64,000 nt of DNA from Rhodoferax sp. OV413 (GCA_943330915.2 CALQJO020000002.1:1-64000); one strand, 5' to 3'; counted from the first letter of the stretch, positions 1 through 9,212 are shown. The notes: generated from the letters alone by a model not told the origin. Translations and numbers: made by a program.

Positions 1-617
1 CTATGACGCACAGCTGGACACGCTCGCTGTTTACCCGTCAACTGGATGCCGATGCAAAACTGGCCTGGGCGGTGTTGTTTGGCACAATCCCTGTGGGTTT
101 GGCGGGCCTCGCTTTCCAGGACATTGTGGAAGATGTGCTGCGCTCACCGCTTTATCTGGCAGCCGGTATGATTGTGTTTGGCCTGGCGCTAGGCTGGGCG
201 GACTGGAAACATCGCGGTACACGAACAGAGCGTCAACTGAACTGGCAGGACGTTCTGCTGATCGGGGTAGCACAGGCAATCGCCTTGTTTCCAGGCACCT
301 CACGATCAGGCATCACTATCACTGCAGCTCTTTTGCTCGGACTGAGCCGCGAGGCAGCAGCGCGCTTTTCGTTTCTGCTGTCTATTCCGGTTATCCTTAT
401 TGCCTGCGGATTGCTGAGCATAGAACTGCTCAACAGCGACACACCCGTCGATTGGACGGCAATGGCATCGGGGGTCGTGCTGTCAGGTATCAGTGCCTAC
501 CTGTGCATCTATTATTTTCTGGCGTTTATTCAACGCATGGGGATGCAGCCGTTTGTGATTTACCGCATCGCTCTGGGTGTGCTGCTGATTGTGATGTTTA
601 ACGACACGGTCATGTAA
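1..617 (+). CDS. uppP: Undecaprenyl-diphosphatase UppP (BacA), 5' end outside window
   Basis: This is the C-terminal three quarters of undecaprenyl-diphosphate phosphatase, an inner-membrane enzyme that recycles the lipid carrier of peptidoglycan synthesis. The visible 204 residues carry the family signature PGTSRSGITI near residue 98 and several hydrophobic helices, ending with a typical short C-terminal helix. The family is about 265 residues long, and the N-terminal catalytic motif (the EGLTEFLPISS region) is missing because the gene starts left of the window. The ATG at base 3 is therefore probably internal. It converges with the DUF4105 gene, whose stop lies only 7 bases away. The identification is firm; only the 5' end is unseen. 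Confidence 0.93.
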   Translation, partial: MTHSWTRSLFTRQLDADAKLAWAVLFGTIPVGLAGLAFQDIVEDVLRSPLYLAAGMIVFGLALGWADWKHRGTRTERQLNWQDVLLIGVAQAIALFPGTSRSGITITAALLLGLSREAAARFSFLLSIPVILIACGLLSIELLNSDTPVDWTAMASGVVLSGISAYLCIYYFLAFIQRMGMQPFVIYRIALGVLLIVMFNDTVM

Positions 618-624
618 GTTACGT

Positions 625-2046
625 TCATGTAAAGCTTAGCGAACGCACCGACCTCAAACCGGCCGTTGATACAACCAGCGCAAACAAAATCAGCACCGGT
701 ACCACAAACATCATCAGTGACAGCGTGTTTTGTTGACTGAACCCTGTCAGGCCCATAAATACGTACAAAACGGCCGCCAGCAAATGCAACGCCATGTAAA
801 TCATCACAAATTGATTTCTGCCGCGGGTCACGGACGGCGCGCTGCCCACCAGTGTCCAGCGTGTGGCCAGCAGCAGACCCATCAAGTCAGTTGGCCAGAA
901 CAACAGCAAATTGATATTGGCATGCATGTCCTCATGGGATGAAAACAACCAGCCCAACAGCATGATAATCCCGTAAATGCCACTGAACAGGCTGATCACC
1001 AGACCCGTCAAACCCAGTACACGGTAATTCACTGACGGCAAGCGCAGCGTAAAACCGGGCTGACTTGAAAATGAGGCGATTGAAGCCTTGCGCACGCACA
1101 ACAACAACAGCAACAAGGGCAGCATCAACAAACTGGTGACAAGGTAAGGACTGTAGCGGTCTTGCGGGGGCGTGAACTGCGCCAATACTTCAGTATCCGT
1201 CAATAATCCCAGGCGACCGAGCTGATCGCGCAAGCTGGCAGGCAAGAACATTTGTTCCCACTGACTCATCTGCCGGTCTATGCGTTCGTTCATCAACACA
1301 TCCAGAGACAGAGCAATTAACGGCAGGCTGGCATAATGCGACTGCACTTCATCACGGAAGGTCTCTGGTACGAGCGTCTGGCTGCGATCAGCCAGTGTGC
1401 CGCTCAGCGCCTCGTTGAGGTAATCGCGGACACGCGTCGTGCAGTTATCAAAAAAATAGTCATAGCTGTAAACGATGTTTTCGGGTCTCAGGTTCCATGA
1501 CAACCGCTGATACAGTTGCAACTTCTGCGCATTGGTCAGCGTAATGCGGTCCTGCCAGACGGTGCGCGCCTCGCCCTGATAACGGGAAAGTTCCCAGTGT
1601 GGCGGCGACACACCCAGCTGATACTCCATGACGCCGCGGGCAAAATTTGCGCCGAAGCGCAGGTAGCCAACACTGGTATCAAAAAGCCCCCAATTAAAGA
1701 CAATATCGGTGTCAGAATTCTCATCAACCATCCGCAGCGCTGTATGACCGAAGTTATCCCAGAGATGATTCCCCACATCCACAGTGATCAGAAAAAACTG
1801 CACACGGTTCCAGTCTGCAGGTAACCGGATCGACCGCAAGTCATCGATGACGGGCAGGTCCTGCGCAGTGAGTTGAACAGCGTTGTCAGCGGGCTGATTA
1901 TCGACCTGTGCAGGCAACACAGCTGACCAGAGGATGCCGAGCGCAAGCAGCAAAACAACAAGCACAGTTCTGTGATGTTTGCGCTGCACAGGCTTTCCCT
2001 GTGTCAAGCCTTCTAGGGCTTCAAATACTGGATTGGAGGAAGTCAA
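625..2046 (-). CDS. DUF4105 / Lnb N-terminal periplasmic domain membrane protein
   Basis: This is a 473-residue membrane protein. An N-terminal hydrophobic segment (about residues 28-46) precedes a periplasmic DUF4105 domain (about 75-260) with the family landmarks DNFGHTALRM and DYFFDNCTTRVRDYL, which contain the His and Cys conserved in this domain. The C-terminal half has about four to five transmembrane helices. DUF4105 forms the N-terminal domain of the lipoprotein N-acyltransferase Lnb, but many members have no assigned role, so an envelope acyltransferase or protease-like function is only inferred. The track start is a TTG without a clear ribosome site. A GTG at 1989, preceded by AGGGA, is a good alternative and would remove 19 residues. 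It is convergent with uppP. Confidence 0.78.
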   Translation of the reverse strand: MTSSNPVFEALEGLTQGKPVQRKHHRTVLVVLLLALGILWSAVLPAQVDNQPADNAVQLTAQDLPVIDDLRSIRLPADWNRVQFFLITVDVGNHLWDNFGHTALRMVDENSDTDIVFNWGLFDTSVGYLRFGANFARGVMEYQLGVSPPHWELSRYQGEARTVWQDRITLTNAQKLQLYQRLSWNLRPENIVYSYDYFFDNCTTRVRDYLNEALSGTLADRSQTLVPETFRDEVQSHYASLPLIALSLDVLMNERIDRQMSQWEQMFLPASLRDQLGRLGLLTDTEVLAQFTPPQDRYSPYLVTSLLMLPLLLLLLCVRKASIASFSSQPGFTLRLPSVNYRVLGLTGLVISLFSGIYGIIMLLGWLFSSHEDMHANINLLLFWPTDLMGLLLATRWTLVGSAPSVTRGRNQFVMIYMALHLLAAVLYVFMGLTGFSQQNTLSLMMFVVPVLILFALVVSTAGLRSVRSLSFT

Positions 2047-2234
2047 TGATCTGCGAAGCTACTGGTAGTGGAATTTGCGCTGCCGTTGGGTACATCAAAA
2101 CCAGGGCCATCATATCAAAGAAAGTTGCCCAATCAAGTATTCAGTCCGGTATCCACCGCCGTCCGCCTTGCCGAGTGCCGGGTCAATGCCTATGATAACT
2201 GCCTTGATCAGTCTATCCACTTGGAGAAAGAGCC

Positions 2235-3788
2235 ATGAATGGTGCCAGAGCGCTTATTGAAACACTCGCCGATTGTGGCGTTGAACTATGTCTGGCTAAC
2301 CCCGGCACCTCAGAGATGCATCTGGTTCAGGCACTGGATCAGGTGCCCAAAATGCGCAGTGTGCTGGCACTTTTTGAAGGTGTATGCACCGGTGCGGCTG
2401 ACGGTTACGGTCGCATGACAGGTAAGCCAGCAGCAACTTTGTTGCATCTGGGACCTGGATTGGCTAACGGCATCGCCAATCTTCACAACGCACGCAAGGC
2501 CGGCACACCGATTATCAATCTGGTGGGCAACCATCCACAGTTTCATATCGGTTTTGATGCCCCGCTGACCTCAGATATAGACACATTGGCGCGTAACTTC
2601 TCTTGCTGGATAAAATCCTGCAGCACTGCAGACACACTGGCACAGGACGGCGCAGATGCGTATACCGCCAGTTTGCGTGCCACACCCGGATCTCAGGGGC
2701 AGATATCGACGTTGATACTGGGCGCAGATGCTGCCTGGGGCGATTCACCTGGCCGTGCCAAGGTGAATGGCCTGCCTCAGCGGGCGGTGGTCGACAGCAG
2801 AAACATATCCCTGATTGCCAGCGTTCTGGCATCAGGCGAAAAATGCGTCATGATTCTCGAGCACGATGGTGTGCGCACGGCGTCGCTGCAACAGGCAGGA
2901 AAAATTGCCGCAAAAACCGGCTGCCGTATCATGTCAGGCACCTTTCCGGGGCGGGTTGACGGCGGCGCCGGTGCCATCGACGTTGAGCGCATGCCTTATT
3001 TCCCTGAGCACATTTTGGCGTCACTGGCAGGTGTGCAGCACTTGATTCTGGTTGGCGCTCAACCTCCCGCCAGCTTTTTTGCCTACCGCACGACCCCCAG
3101 CAGACTGGTTCCCGAAGGCTGCCAGGTGCATACATTGGCCCGGATTGAAGAAAACGCGCTGGATGCTCTGCAGCAACTTGCCGAGCACTTGGGCGCTTCT
3201 ACATCCACTGCAAAATGCTTTGCACGCGCCGAGCTCGCACTGCCAAGCGGTGAGATGAGCACCCGCAATATGATTCAGGCGATTGCGGCAACACTGCCAG
3301 ATCAAGCGATCGTGGCCACAGATTCCGGTCTGGGTAACGCAGCACAACCTGCCTGCCAGAACGCTGCACCGCACACCTGGCTGAGTCTGACGGGAGGTTC
3401 AATTGGCCAAGGCAGCCCAGTGTCTACTGGCGCGGCATTAGCCTGCCCGCAGCGCAGAGTGCTGGCATTGCTGGGCGATGGGGGCGCGGCGTACACCATT
3501 CAGAGTTTGTGGACGCAGGCTCGCGAACAATTGAATGTCACAACGGTGATTTTTGCCAACCGCAAATACAACATTCTTAATGTTGAGTATGGTCGTCTGG
3601 GAGTCACCGAGGTCGGCCCCATCGCGGCGAGCTTGTTTGATATAGGCAATCCCGATATTGACTGGGCCATGTTGGCCAACAGCATGGGAGTGCCCTCTGC
3701 CACAGCCAGGTCTGCAGAAGAGTTGTGCACACTGCTGAACCGCAGTTATCAACAACCAGGTCCTTTTTTGATACAAGCGATGTGTTAG
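2235..3788 (+). CDS. ThDP-dependent acetolactate synthase/benzoylformate decarboxylase-like enzyme
   Basis: This is a 517-residue thiamine-diphosphate enzyme of the acetolactate synthase large-subunit/benzoylformate decarboxylase superfamily. The N-terminal PYR domain holds the proton-relay glutamate in LALFEGVCTGAADGYGRM (about residue 50). A central domain follows. The C-terminal PP domain has the cofactor motif LLGDGGAAYTIQSLWTQ followed by FANRKYNILN (GDG...N, about residues 415-445). No regulatory small subunit (ilvH/ilvN) lies beside it and the gene stands alone, so it is unlikely to be the branched-chain amino-acid enzyme. A 2-oxo-acid decarboxylase or carboligase is more likely, but the substrate cannot be read from the sequence. 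GGAG sits 8 bases before the ATG. Confidence 0.85.
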   Translation: MNGARALIETLADCGVELCLANPGTSEMHLVQALDQVPKMRSVLALFEGVCTGAADGYGRMTGKPAATLLHLGPGLANGIANLHNARKAGTPIINLVGNHPQFHIGFDAPLTSDIDTLARNFSCWIKSCSTADTLAQDGADAYTASLRATPGSQGQISTLILGADAAWGDSPGRAKVNGLPQRAVVDSRNISLIASVLASGEKCVMILEHDGVRTASLQQAGKIAAKTGCRIMSGTFPGRVDGGAGAIDVERMPYFPEHILASLAGVQHLILVGAQPPASFFAYRTTPSRLVPEGCQVHTLARIEENALDALQQLAEHLGASTSTAKCFARAELALPSGEMSTRNMIQAIAATLPDQAIVATDSGLGNAAQPACQNAAPHTWLSLTGGSIGQGSPVSTGAALACPQRRVLALLGDGGAAYTIQSLWTQAREQLNVTTVIFANRKYNILNVEYGRLGVTEVGPIAASLFDIGNPDIDWAMLANSMGVPSATARSAEELCTLLNRSYQQPGPFLIQAMC

Positions 3789-3812
3789 CAGCAAGGTTTT
3801 GACCAAAAAATA

Positions 3813-3843
3813 AGCCGGCTATCCAACTATTAGTGGTCCGGCT
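3813..3843 (+). terminator. Possible hairpin after the ThDP enzyme gene
   Basis: AGCCGG and CCGGCT form a 6-bp stem with a further short CCAAC/GTGG pairing inside, 25 bases downstream of the stop at 3788. No U-tract follows, so a factor-independent terminator is not proven. It may be a Rho-associated or mRNA 3'-end hairpin. Confidence 0.3.
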
Positions 3844-4001
3844 CACTCAACCAACCATTATGTTTATCTAACATAATGTTTTATATAATTTTTACTTATG
3901 GCACGGTTCTGGCTTGTCTCACAATGACAACACTCAACACACTTTGTCACTGTGGCTTAACGCCGTTTTCCGGCACGTCAGACCGGTTGGAGCCTGAAGA
4001 A

Positions 4002-4277
4002 ATGAATATCATCAAGAATATCTGCACATTGATCGTCTTCGCTGCATTGTTTGTGCTGGCATTACCGTTGATTGGAGCAGGACTGGGCCTGATGGTACTG
4101 TTTGGCGCAGCGTTTATCTGGCTACTGCCAATTCTGTTGATTCTGAATTCCGATAAAACGACGGGCGGTGAAAAGGCGGCGTGGATTCTGGCAATCATAT
4201 TCCTGTCATGGTTTGCGTGGATATTCTACTTCCTGCTGGCGCCGATCAAACCGCGTCGTTACCATCGCTACGACTAA
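4002..4277 (+). CDS. Small two-helix membrane protein
   Basis: This encodes a 91-residue hydrophobic protein with no recognised family. It has a first membrane hairpin (about residues 8-42, rich in Leu, Ile and Gly), a short polar loop (NSDKTTGGEKAA), another transmembrane helix (about 58-78), and a basic tail ending KPRRYHRYD. The layout resembles superinfection-immunity/PLDc_N-type small membrane proteins, but no diagnostic motif allows assignment. The track starts at 3876. The ATG at 4002 is preferred because GGAG lies about 9 bases upstream, and the extra 42 residues would put polar, Cys- and Thr-rich sequence before the first helix. It stands alone between two unrelated genes. Confidence 0.6.
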   Translation: MNIIKNICTLIVFAALFVLALPLIGAGLGLMVLFGAAFIWLLPILLILNSDKTTGGEKAAWILAIIFLSWFAWIFYFLLAPIKPRRYHRYD

Positions 4278-4395
4278 GCCCACCGACTGCCTGTCAATTT
4301 ATTGATCCTACTCAAACACCATAGCGCTGCAGACTACAGACCTGCGGCGCCGTGGTGTAGCATGGGTACCGACATCAACTGGCAGAGCGGGTAAC

Positions 4396-5442
4396 ATGAA
4401 TCAGCACACTGCAACTTGTGTTCCGGGCAGCGACGAATGGCTCAGCCTGGTTAGCGAACAAATCATTGATCCCGAACGCCGAATTATCGATCCTCATCAT
4501 CATCTGTGGCGCAACCGCTTTAATCGCGATTATCTGCTGGACGAGTATTTTGCTGACACCAACAGCGGCCACAATATTGAGCAGACAGTCTTTATTGAAT
4601 GTCACGCCTTCTACAATAAGGACGCTCCAGAACACCTGCAGTCCCTGGGTGAAACACGCACGATTACTGATATCGCCGCCGCCAGTCGCAGCTATGCTGA
4701 CCATGCGCGGGTGAACGGTATTGTTGCCAACGTCAACCTATGCCTGGGTGAGCAGCCTGAACAGCTGAAATCGGTAATCGCGCAGCATCGGGAGATTGCT
4801 GGTTCCCTGCTCAAAGGTATCCGCCACGCTGGTGCACGTGATTCACGACCTGAAGATCTGCTGATTCCGGGACGAGCACCGCCGTATCTGTATGGCAGAG
4901 AAGACTTCCGCAAAGGTCTGCGCTTGCTTGGCGAGTTAGGTCTGACGTACGACACCTGGCATTACCATCACCAGAACATCGATTTTTGTGATCTTGCCGA
5001 AGCAGTGCCGGAAACCACACTGGTACTGGATCACTTCGGAACGCCGCTCGGTGTGGGCGTTTACAAAGGCTCGCGTGATGCCATCTTTAGCCAGTGGAAA
5101 GAAGATATAAAACGCCTGTCGCGTTCACCCAATGTGGTGGCAAAACTCGGCGGTCTGGCGATGCCGGATAATGGTTTTGGCTGGGATACGCGAGAGCGGC
5201 CGGCGGACTCAGATGAACTGGTGCGCTGGCAGAAAAAATATTACCTGTACACGATTGAGTGTTTCGGGCCACAACGCTGCATGTTTGAAAGCAACTTCCC
5301 GGTAGACCGCCTGTCCATCAGTTACCCGGTTTTATGGAATGCTTTTAAAAAGCTGGTGGCAGACTTCAGTGAAAACGATAAACATGCGCTGTTTTATGGC
5401 ACAGCGGCGCGGGTATACCAACTTACGACTCCCGGCGTTTAA
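4396..5442 (+). CDS. Amidohydrolase family protein (COG3618-type TIM-barrel hydrolase)
   Basis: This is a 348-residue member of the amidohydrolase_2 group of predicted metal-dependent TIM-barrel hydrolases. The metal-binding start of the barrel is RRIIDPHHHLWR (about residues 28-40). Later barrel-strand motifs include LTYDTWHYHHQ (about 185) and TTLVLDHFGTP (about 206), and ESNFPVDRLSISY near residue 300 carries the conserved late aspartate. Members hydrolyse lactones or decarboxylate aromatic or sugar acids; the substrate here is unknown. The 3' end overlaps the convergent PaaI gene by 20 bases. No operon partner is evident. Confidence 0.83.
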   Translation: MNQHTATCVPGSDEWLSLVSEQIIDPERRIIDPHHHLWRNRFNRDYLLDEYFADTNSGHNIEQTVFIECHAFYNKDAPEHLQSLGETRTITDIAAASRSYADHARVNGIVANVNLCLGEQPEQLKSVIAQHREIAGSLLKGIRHAGARDSRPEDLLIPGRAPPYLYGREDFRKGLRLLGELGLTYDTWHYHHQNIDFCDLAEAVPETTLVLDHFGTPLGVGVYKGSRDAIFSQWKEDIKRLSRSPNVVAKLGGLAMPDNGFGWDTRERPADSDELVRWQKKYYLYTIECFGPQRCMFESNFPVDRLSISYPVLWNAFKKLVADFSENDKHALFYGTAARVYQLTTPGV

Positions 5443-5866
5443 CACGCTTGACCACACCACTGCTGGTCAAAATGGGTTGACCATCCACTTCAATAACCGC
5501 TCTGACAAAAATCAGTGAGCCGCCTTTACGAGTCACCTCAGCGCGCCCGATCACGAGATCACCGTCAAAGGCCGGGCCCACAAACTCATTGTTGCAGGTG
5601 ACCGTCACTACCGCCTCGTGGGTACCGCCAATCGCGGCAATACACAAGGTATAGTCGGCGAACATCATCAATATACCGCCGTGCAGGGTTTTGTGAGCGT
5701 TGCAGTTTTCGGTTCTGACCCTGAATGCGGTGGTGACTGTCTCTGCCTGATCATTGTCCACTGCAAAAAAGAACGGACCATTGTGATCCTCTGCACAGTC
5801 ACCCTGCCAATGCTGAAAGTGTTCCGCAATGCCATAGGCTTGCGGTCTGACGTCTGTAGTGCTCAA
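5423..5866 (-). CDS. PaaI-family hotdog-fold thioesterase
   Basis: This is a 147-residue acyl-CoA thioesterase-like protein with a single hotdog domain. The motif HKTLHGGILMMFADYTLCIA (about residues 57-76) matches the PaaI signature HGG...D, in which the aspartate on the central helix takes part in hydrolysis. The substrate is unknown. The start is a TTG directly abutting the TGA of the upstream lipoprotein gene, which points to translational coupling. Its last 20 bases overlap the end of the convergent amidohydrolase gene. Confidence 0.82.
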   Translation of the reverse strand: MSTTDVRPQAYGIAEHFQHWQGDCAEDHNGPFFFAVDNDQAETVTTAFRVRTENCNAHKTLHGGILMMFADYTLCIAAIGGTHEAVVTVTCNNEFVGPAFDGDLVIGRAEVTRKGGSLIFVRAVIEVDGQPILTSSGVVKRVKRRES

Positions 5867-6049
5867 TCAATCCTCATCCTTGTCTTCATCATCTGTAACA
5901 ACATCGATCGCCGCGCCAGCGACTTTAAATGGGACTTTCGCGACTTCAAGGCTGACGTCTACGGCTGCGCCAACCACCGTTCCCAGGCAGGCCGACAAAC
6001 TCAGCATCAACGCTACCGCAATCAAAATACGCACCCTTACTCTGTTCAT
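5867..6049 (-). CDS. Small lipoprotein (NF038104-like)
   Basis: This is a 60-residue lipoprotein precursor. A basic start (MNRVRVR) and a hydrophobic stretch end in the lipobox LSAC, with the acylated cysteine at about residue 21. The mature part is only about 40 residues, Val/Ala/Gly-rich, and ends in an acidic tail DDEDKDED. It resembles the tiny NF038104-type lipoproteins found in many Gammaproteobacteria, whose function is unknown. GGAAG about 9 bases upstream supports the ATG. It forms a two-gene unit with the thioesterase, whose start codon abuts its stop. Confidence 0.72.
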   Translation of the reverse strand: MNRVRVRILIAVALMLSLSACLGTVVGAAVDVSLEVAKVPFKVAGAAIDVVTDDEDKDED

Positions 6050-6114
6050 AACACTGCTCTTCCGGGTTTATAAAACTCGGGCGATTGATGCCCGGGATAC
6101 CATTGTGTGGTTGT

Positions 6115-7197
6115 TCAAAGATGCCCGCTGCGGCGAGTGGTAAACGGTTGCAACTGCTCGATGCCCCTGCCATGAATCACCAGTTCACGCAGGGCCTCTG
6201 CCAGCCGCTCGCTTTCCTCCAGCACCTTGTGCCAGACCTCGACACGCCGAGTCTGAGACATGCGACGAAAATCGTTCCGATCCGGAATTTTTCCGAAGGG
6301 TAAGCTTTCAACAAAGGCTCGTGACGGGCACAACATGACCACATTATCAAAGTAACGGGGATTTACCCGACGCCAGGCCACAAACTTATCAAACCAGCCG
6401 GGAACCAGTCCCGCGTAAAAGTGCGGGTACAGTACCAGTCCCGGACGGGTATTAAAAGGCAGATCCAGATGATAATCGGTAATGCCTCCATCGCGATAAA
6501 CCGCATCTTTACTGCCTGGAATATCACGCACTGACTCCATGATCTGCGGAATGGATCCAGTCGCCATCAACACTTCTCTGACGTTATCCTGGCGCAGCGG
6601 CAACCACGTCGTTGGCATGTCCTGCAGCCAGTTCAAATCTGGCTTGTCCAGCGCATTGTGAAACACATGACGCTCAAAAAACCGGGTCAGCAATTTGCGA
6701 CTCACCAGATTGGACAGGGCTGCTGCCAACAGACCGGCATTTAACGGCCATTGCTTATCTGAACGCACCAGCATACGAGCGCGGTCGGCAATGACATAAA
6801 GTCGTCTGTGCGGATTAGTGGCGATAGCTGTGGCGCCGCTGTCCCCGAGCATCAGGTCCAGCATCGCGCGCGCCTCCCGGCTGATTTCATGCCTGTCAGG
6901 ATGATCAGAATACACCTGACCGGCGTATCGTATTGCCAGTCGCTGCAGCGCAGATACCGGATCTGAGTGCGCATAACAAGCCAGCCTCCAGGCCCCGGCA
7001 GATGAACCTATCATGCGCAAAGGCTGCTGGCCTGTGCAAAAAAATTCACCCGCAAGATACTTGTCCATGCCATACAGAACAAACCACTTGGGACCACCCG
7101 ATGCACCTGCCAGCCAACTGACGTCTTGCGCGCGCAGACCATTTTTCTGAAGATGTTGCAGCGCAAGAGGGCCGGCGATGACGTGTAAATCAGACAT
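6115..7197 (-). CDS. Patatin-like phospholipase
   Basis: This is a 360-residue patatin-like serine acyl hydrolase. The oxyanion-type loop LAGASGGPKW (about residue 29) precedes the nucleophile elbow MIGSSAGAW (GXSXG, about residue 63). The catalytic aspartate is in AVYRDGGITDYHL (about residue 236), completing the Ser-Asp dyad. No signal peptide is visible, so it is probably cytoplasmic or peripheral at the membrane. The expected activity is lipid acyl hydrolysis; the substrate is unknown. AGGA lies about 9 bases before the ATG. It is divergent from the TPR gene at 7376. Confidence 0.83.
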   Translation of the reverse strand: MSDLHVIAGPLALQHLQKNGLRAQDVSWLAGASGGPKWFVLYGMDKYLAGEFFCTGQQPLRMIGSSAGAWRLACYAHSDPVSALQRLAIRYAGQVYSDHPDRHEISREARAMLDLMLGDSGATAIATNPHRRLYVIADRARMLVRSDKQWPLNAGLLAAALSNLVSRKLLTRFFERHVFHNALDKPDLNWLQDMPTTWLPLRQDNVREVLMATGSIPQIMESVRDIPGSKDAVYRDGGITDYHLDLPFNTRPGLVLYPHFYAGLVPGWFDKFVAWRRVNPRYFDNVVMLCPSRAFVESLPFGKIPDRNDFRRMSQTRRVEVWHKVLEESERLAEALRELVIHGRGIEQLQPFTTRRSGHL

Positions 7198-7375
7198 GGG
7201 GTACGTTCCTGCGAGAATCCTTTCCGAGTATAAACTTCACCGGATTATACTTAAAACTTATGAGCTATCCAGCTGACTGTGTCACAAATTATCACACCTT
7301 TAATGTACTTACTCGTGGTTTGATTACAGCCGTGATCGTTAGTATTGATGCAACATTTTTGGGGGCGTTTTTTCT

Positions 7376-8122
7376 ATGAACATACCATCTGGCGCTACGT
7401 TCAAAATCCTGGGACTGAGTCTGGCCATCGCCACGCTGACCGCCGGTGTTTTTTCAACGGGCGTTGCTGCACAACAGACCGGTGGAACGCAGCAGGATCA
7501 GGCGCTGGCGTCAACCAACGAATTAGCACAACGCCATTACCGCAGAGCCAACACCTACAACAATATGGAGCGATTTGACGAGGCCGTCACCGAGTATCAA
7601 CTGGCTATTGCTGCTGATCCGAACATGGCTGATGCCTACCGGAATCTGGCGAATATTTATTTAAGCAAAGAGCAGTTCAACGACGCCATTACGATGCTGG
7701 CGCGTTTTATAACCTTGCAGAACAACCAGCCAGGCACGCCACTGATAGCATCACTGAAGACCATTGGTGAACTGCTGCGCAGGGCAGAACGTTTCGAGGA
7801 GTCAATCGATTACGACATCCGCGCAATCGCCGCCGATCCGCGCGATGAGTCACAGATTCATCTGATGGCCAATCGTTATGACAATGCCGGTGATGCCGAG
7901 AAAGCCATACGCATTTATGAGCAGGCAACCCTTTCTATTCCGGACAATGCCTTTATGAATCGTAATCTGGGCAGATTACTGGAGCGCGAAGGGCGATTGC
8001 AGGAAGCGCTGGTGCAATATCAACGTGCAGCTGAGACTGACCCCAGTGCTCAGTATTACCGTGAACTGGTGCAGAACATCGAGGCGCGACTGGCCTTGAG
8101 CACAACGATCGCACAAGGCTGA
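7376..8122 (+). CDS. Exported tetratricopeptide-repeat protein
   Basis: This is a 248-residue protein. A signal peptide (hydrophobic about residues 10-30, likely cleaved after GVAA) precedes about five TPR units between residues 50 and 240, for example RRANTYNNMERFDEAVTEY and NLGRLLEREGRLQEALVQY. TPR arrays mediate protein-protein contacts, so a periplasmic scaffold role is inferred; no partner is encoded beside it. The stop lies 4 bases from that of the convergent peptidase gene. The start ATG has only a G-rich upstream stretch as a ribosome site. Confidence 0.78.
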   Translation: MNIPSGATFKILGLSLAIATLTAGVFSTGVAAQQTGGTQQDQALASTNELAQRHYRRANTYNNMERFDEAVTEYQLAIAADPNMADAYRNLANIYLSKEQFNDAITMLARFITLQNNQPGTPLIASLKTIGELLRRAERFEESIDYDIRAIAADPRDESQIHLMANRYDNAGDAEKAIRIYEQATLSIPDNAFMNRNLGRLLEREGRLQEALVQYQRAAETDPSAQYYRELVQNIEARLALSTTIAQG

Positions 8123-8126
8123 AGGA

Positions 8127-9212
8127 TCAAGGGCTGGTTCTCACAACAGCTAGATCTGAGCTTTGCAATCTGACTGATTGCAAGGCGCTCAGTTGCTGTT
8201 GACGGGCACTGTCCGACGCTTGTGTCATCGCTTCAACCTGAGTCAGAAATACCTCAAACTGTTGACCTGAGTTGATAAACAGCTGTTCAAACGCAGGTAC
8301 CCAATCAAAGTACGCAGCAACCGTCGCCAGTTTGGCGTTGTTGATATCGCCCGCAAACCAGCCTGTGTAGTAGGCAGCATCTTGATGCTGTGTCCAAGCG
8401 CTGCGCATCTCGTTTATGAGGGTGTTCTTGGATGCCTGCAGCTCGGTAGCCAGTGCTGATTCTGCATAAAGCGCGCGCAACCGTTCCCTGTATTCCCCGA
8501 CAAACTTCGCAAAGCGCTGCTGAACCTCCAGGGATTCAATGGCACGCTGATAAAGTTCTACCTGCCCCGTATGCTCCAGCCAGCGACGCAATCCTTCCCG
8601 CTCTACAAAGCTTGCAAAGCTTTCATTAAAACGGGTATCACCCGGCAGGTAAACACGCTGATGCGCCAGTTCATGAAAGATCAAACCCGCCAGCTGAGTA
8701 TCCGAGCGCCTGAGCACGGTTGAGGGTAAAGGATCTTCAAACCAGCCCAACGTCGAATAAGCATCAACACCACCGACATAAAGATCCAGGCCCTGCTGCG
8801 TCAGTTTTTCTGCGTAACGCTGAGCAGCCCGCTCAGAGAAATACCCACGGTACGAAACACATCCAGCCACCGGGAAACACCAGTTGAGCAGATCAACCGA
8901 ATCGGCTGGTGCAGCAAATACGTTCCACACCAGATGCTCTCGTCCGGCATCGACAAAACTGGTGAAACTGCCGCCGGACTGCAAACCCAGCTGTTGCTCT
9001 GCAAAACCGCGCGCAGCCTCTACCAAGGTTAGTCGCCGACGTAACTCATCATCTGTGTCAGCACTCTCCAGTAGTTTGCTAATGGGTTCGCGTGACAACA
9101 GTATTGCCGCTTGCCCATGCACAGCCTGCGCATAAAAATGCACACTGTCACACGAGGACATCAGTGCCAGCAAACCGGCCAGCAGCGTTGCTCGTAAGGC
9201 GCGTTGAATCAC
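8127..9212 (-). CDS. Lipoprotein aminopeptidase-like metallopeptidase (COG4324)
   Basis: This is a 361-residue putative zinc peptidase. The N-terminus is a lipoprotein-type signal with MSSC at about residue 21. The zinc motif LIFHELAHQRVY (HExxH type, about residue 190) is followed by FNESFASFVEREG, which supplies the downstream glutamate. The family is annotated as predicted aminopeptidase; the substrate is not established. The GTG start overlaps the stop of the glutaminyl-cyclase gene in a GTGA tetranucleotide, so the two are translationally coupled and probably act together in the envelope. Confidence 0.82.
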   Translation of the reverse strand: MIQRALRATLLAGLLALMSSCDSVHFYAQAVHGQAAILLSREPISKLLESADTDDELRRRLTLVEAARGFAEQQLGLQSGGSFTSFVDAGREHLVWNVFAAPADSVDLLNWCFPVAGCVSYRGYFSERAAQRYAEKLTQQGLDLYVGGVDAYSTLGWFEDPLPSTVLRRSDTQLAGLIFHELAHQRVYLPGDTRFNESFASFVEREGLRRWLEHTGQVELYQRAIESLEVQQRFAKFVGEYRERLRALYAESALATELQASKNTLINEMRSAWTQHQDAAYYTGWFAGDINNAKLATVAAYFDWVPAFEQLFINSGQQFEVFLTQVEAMTQASDSARQQQLSALQSVRLQSSDLAVVRTSP

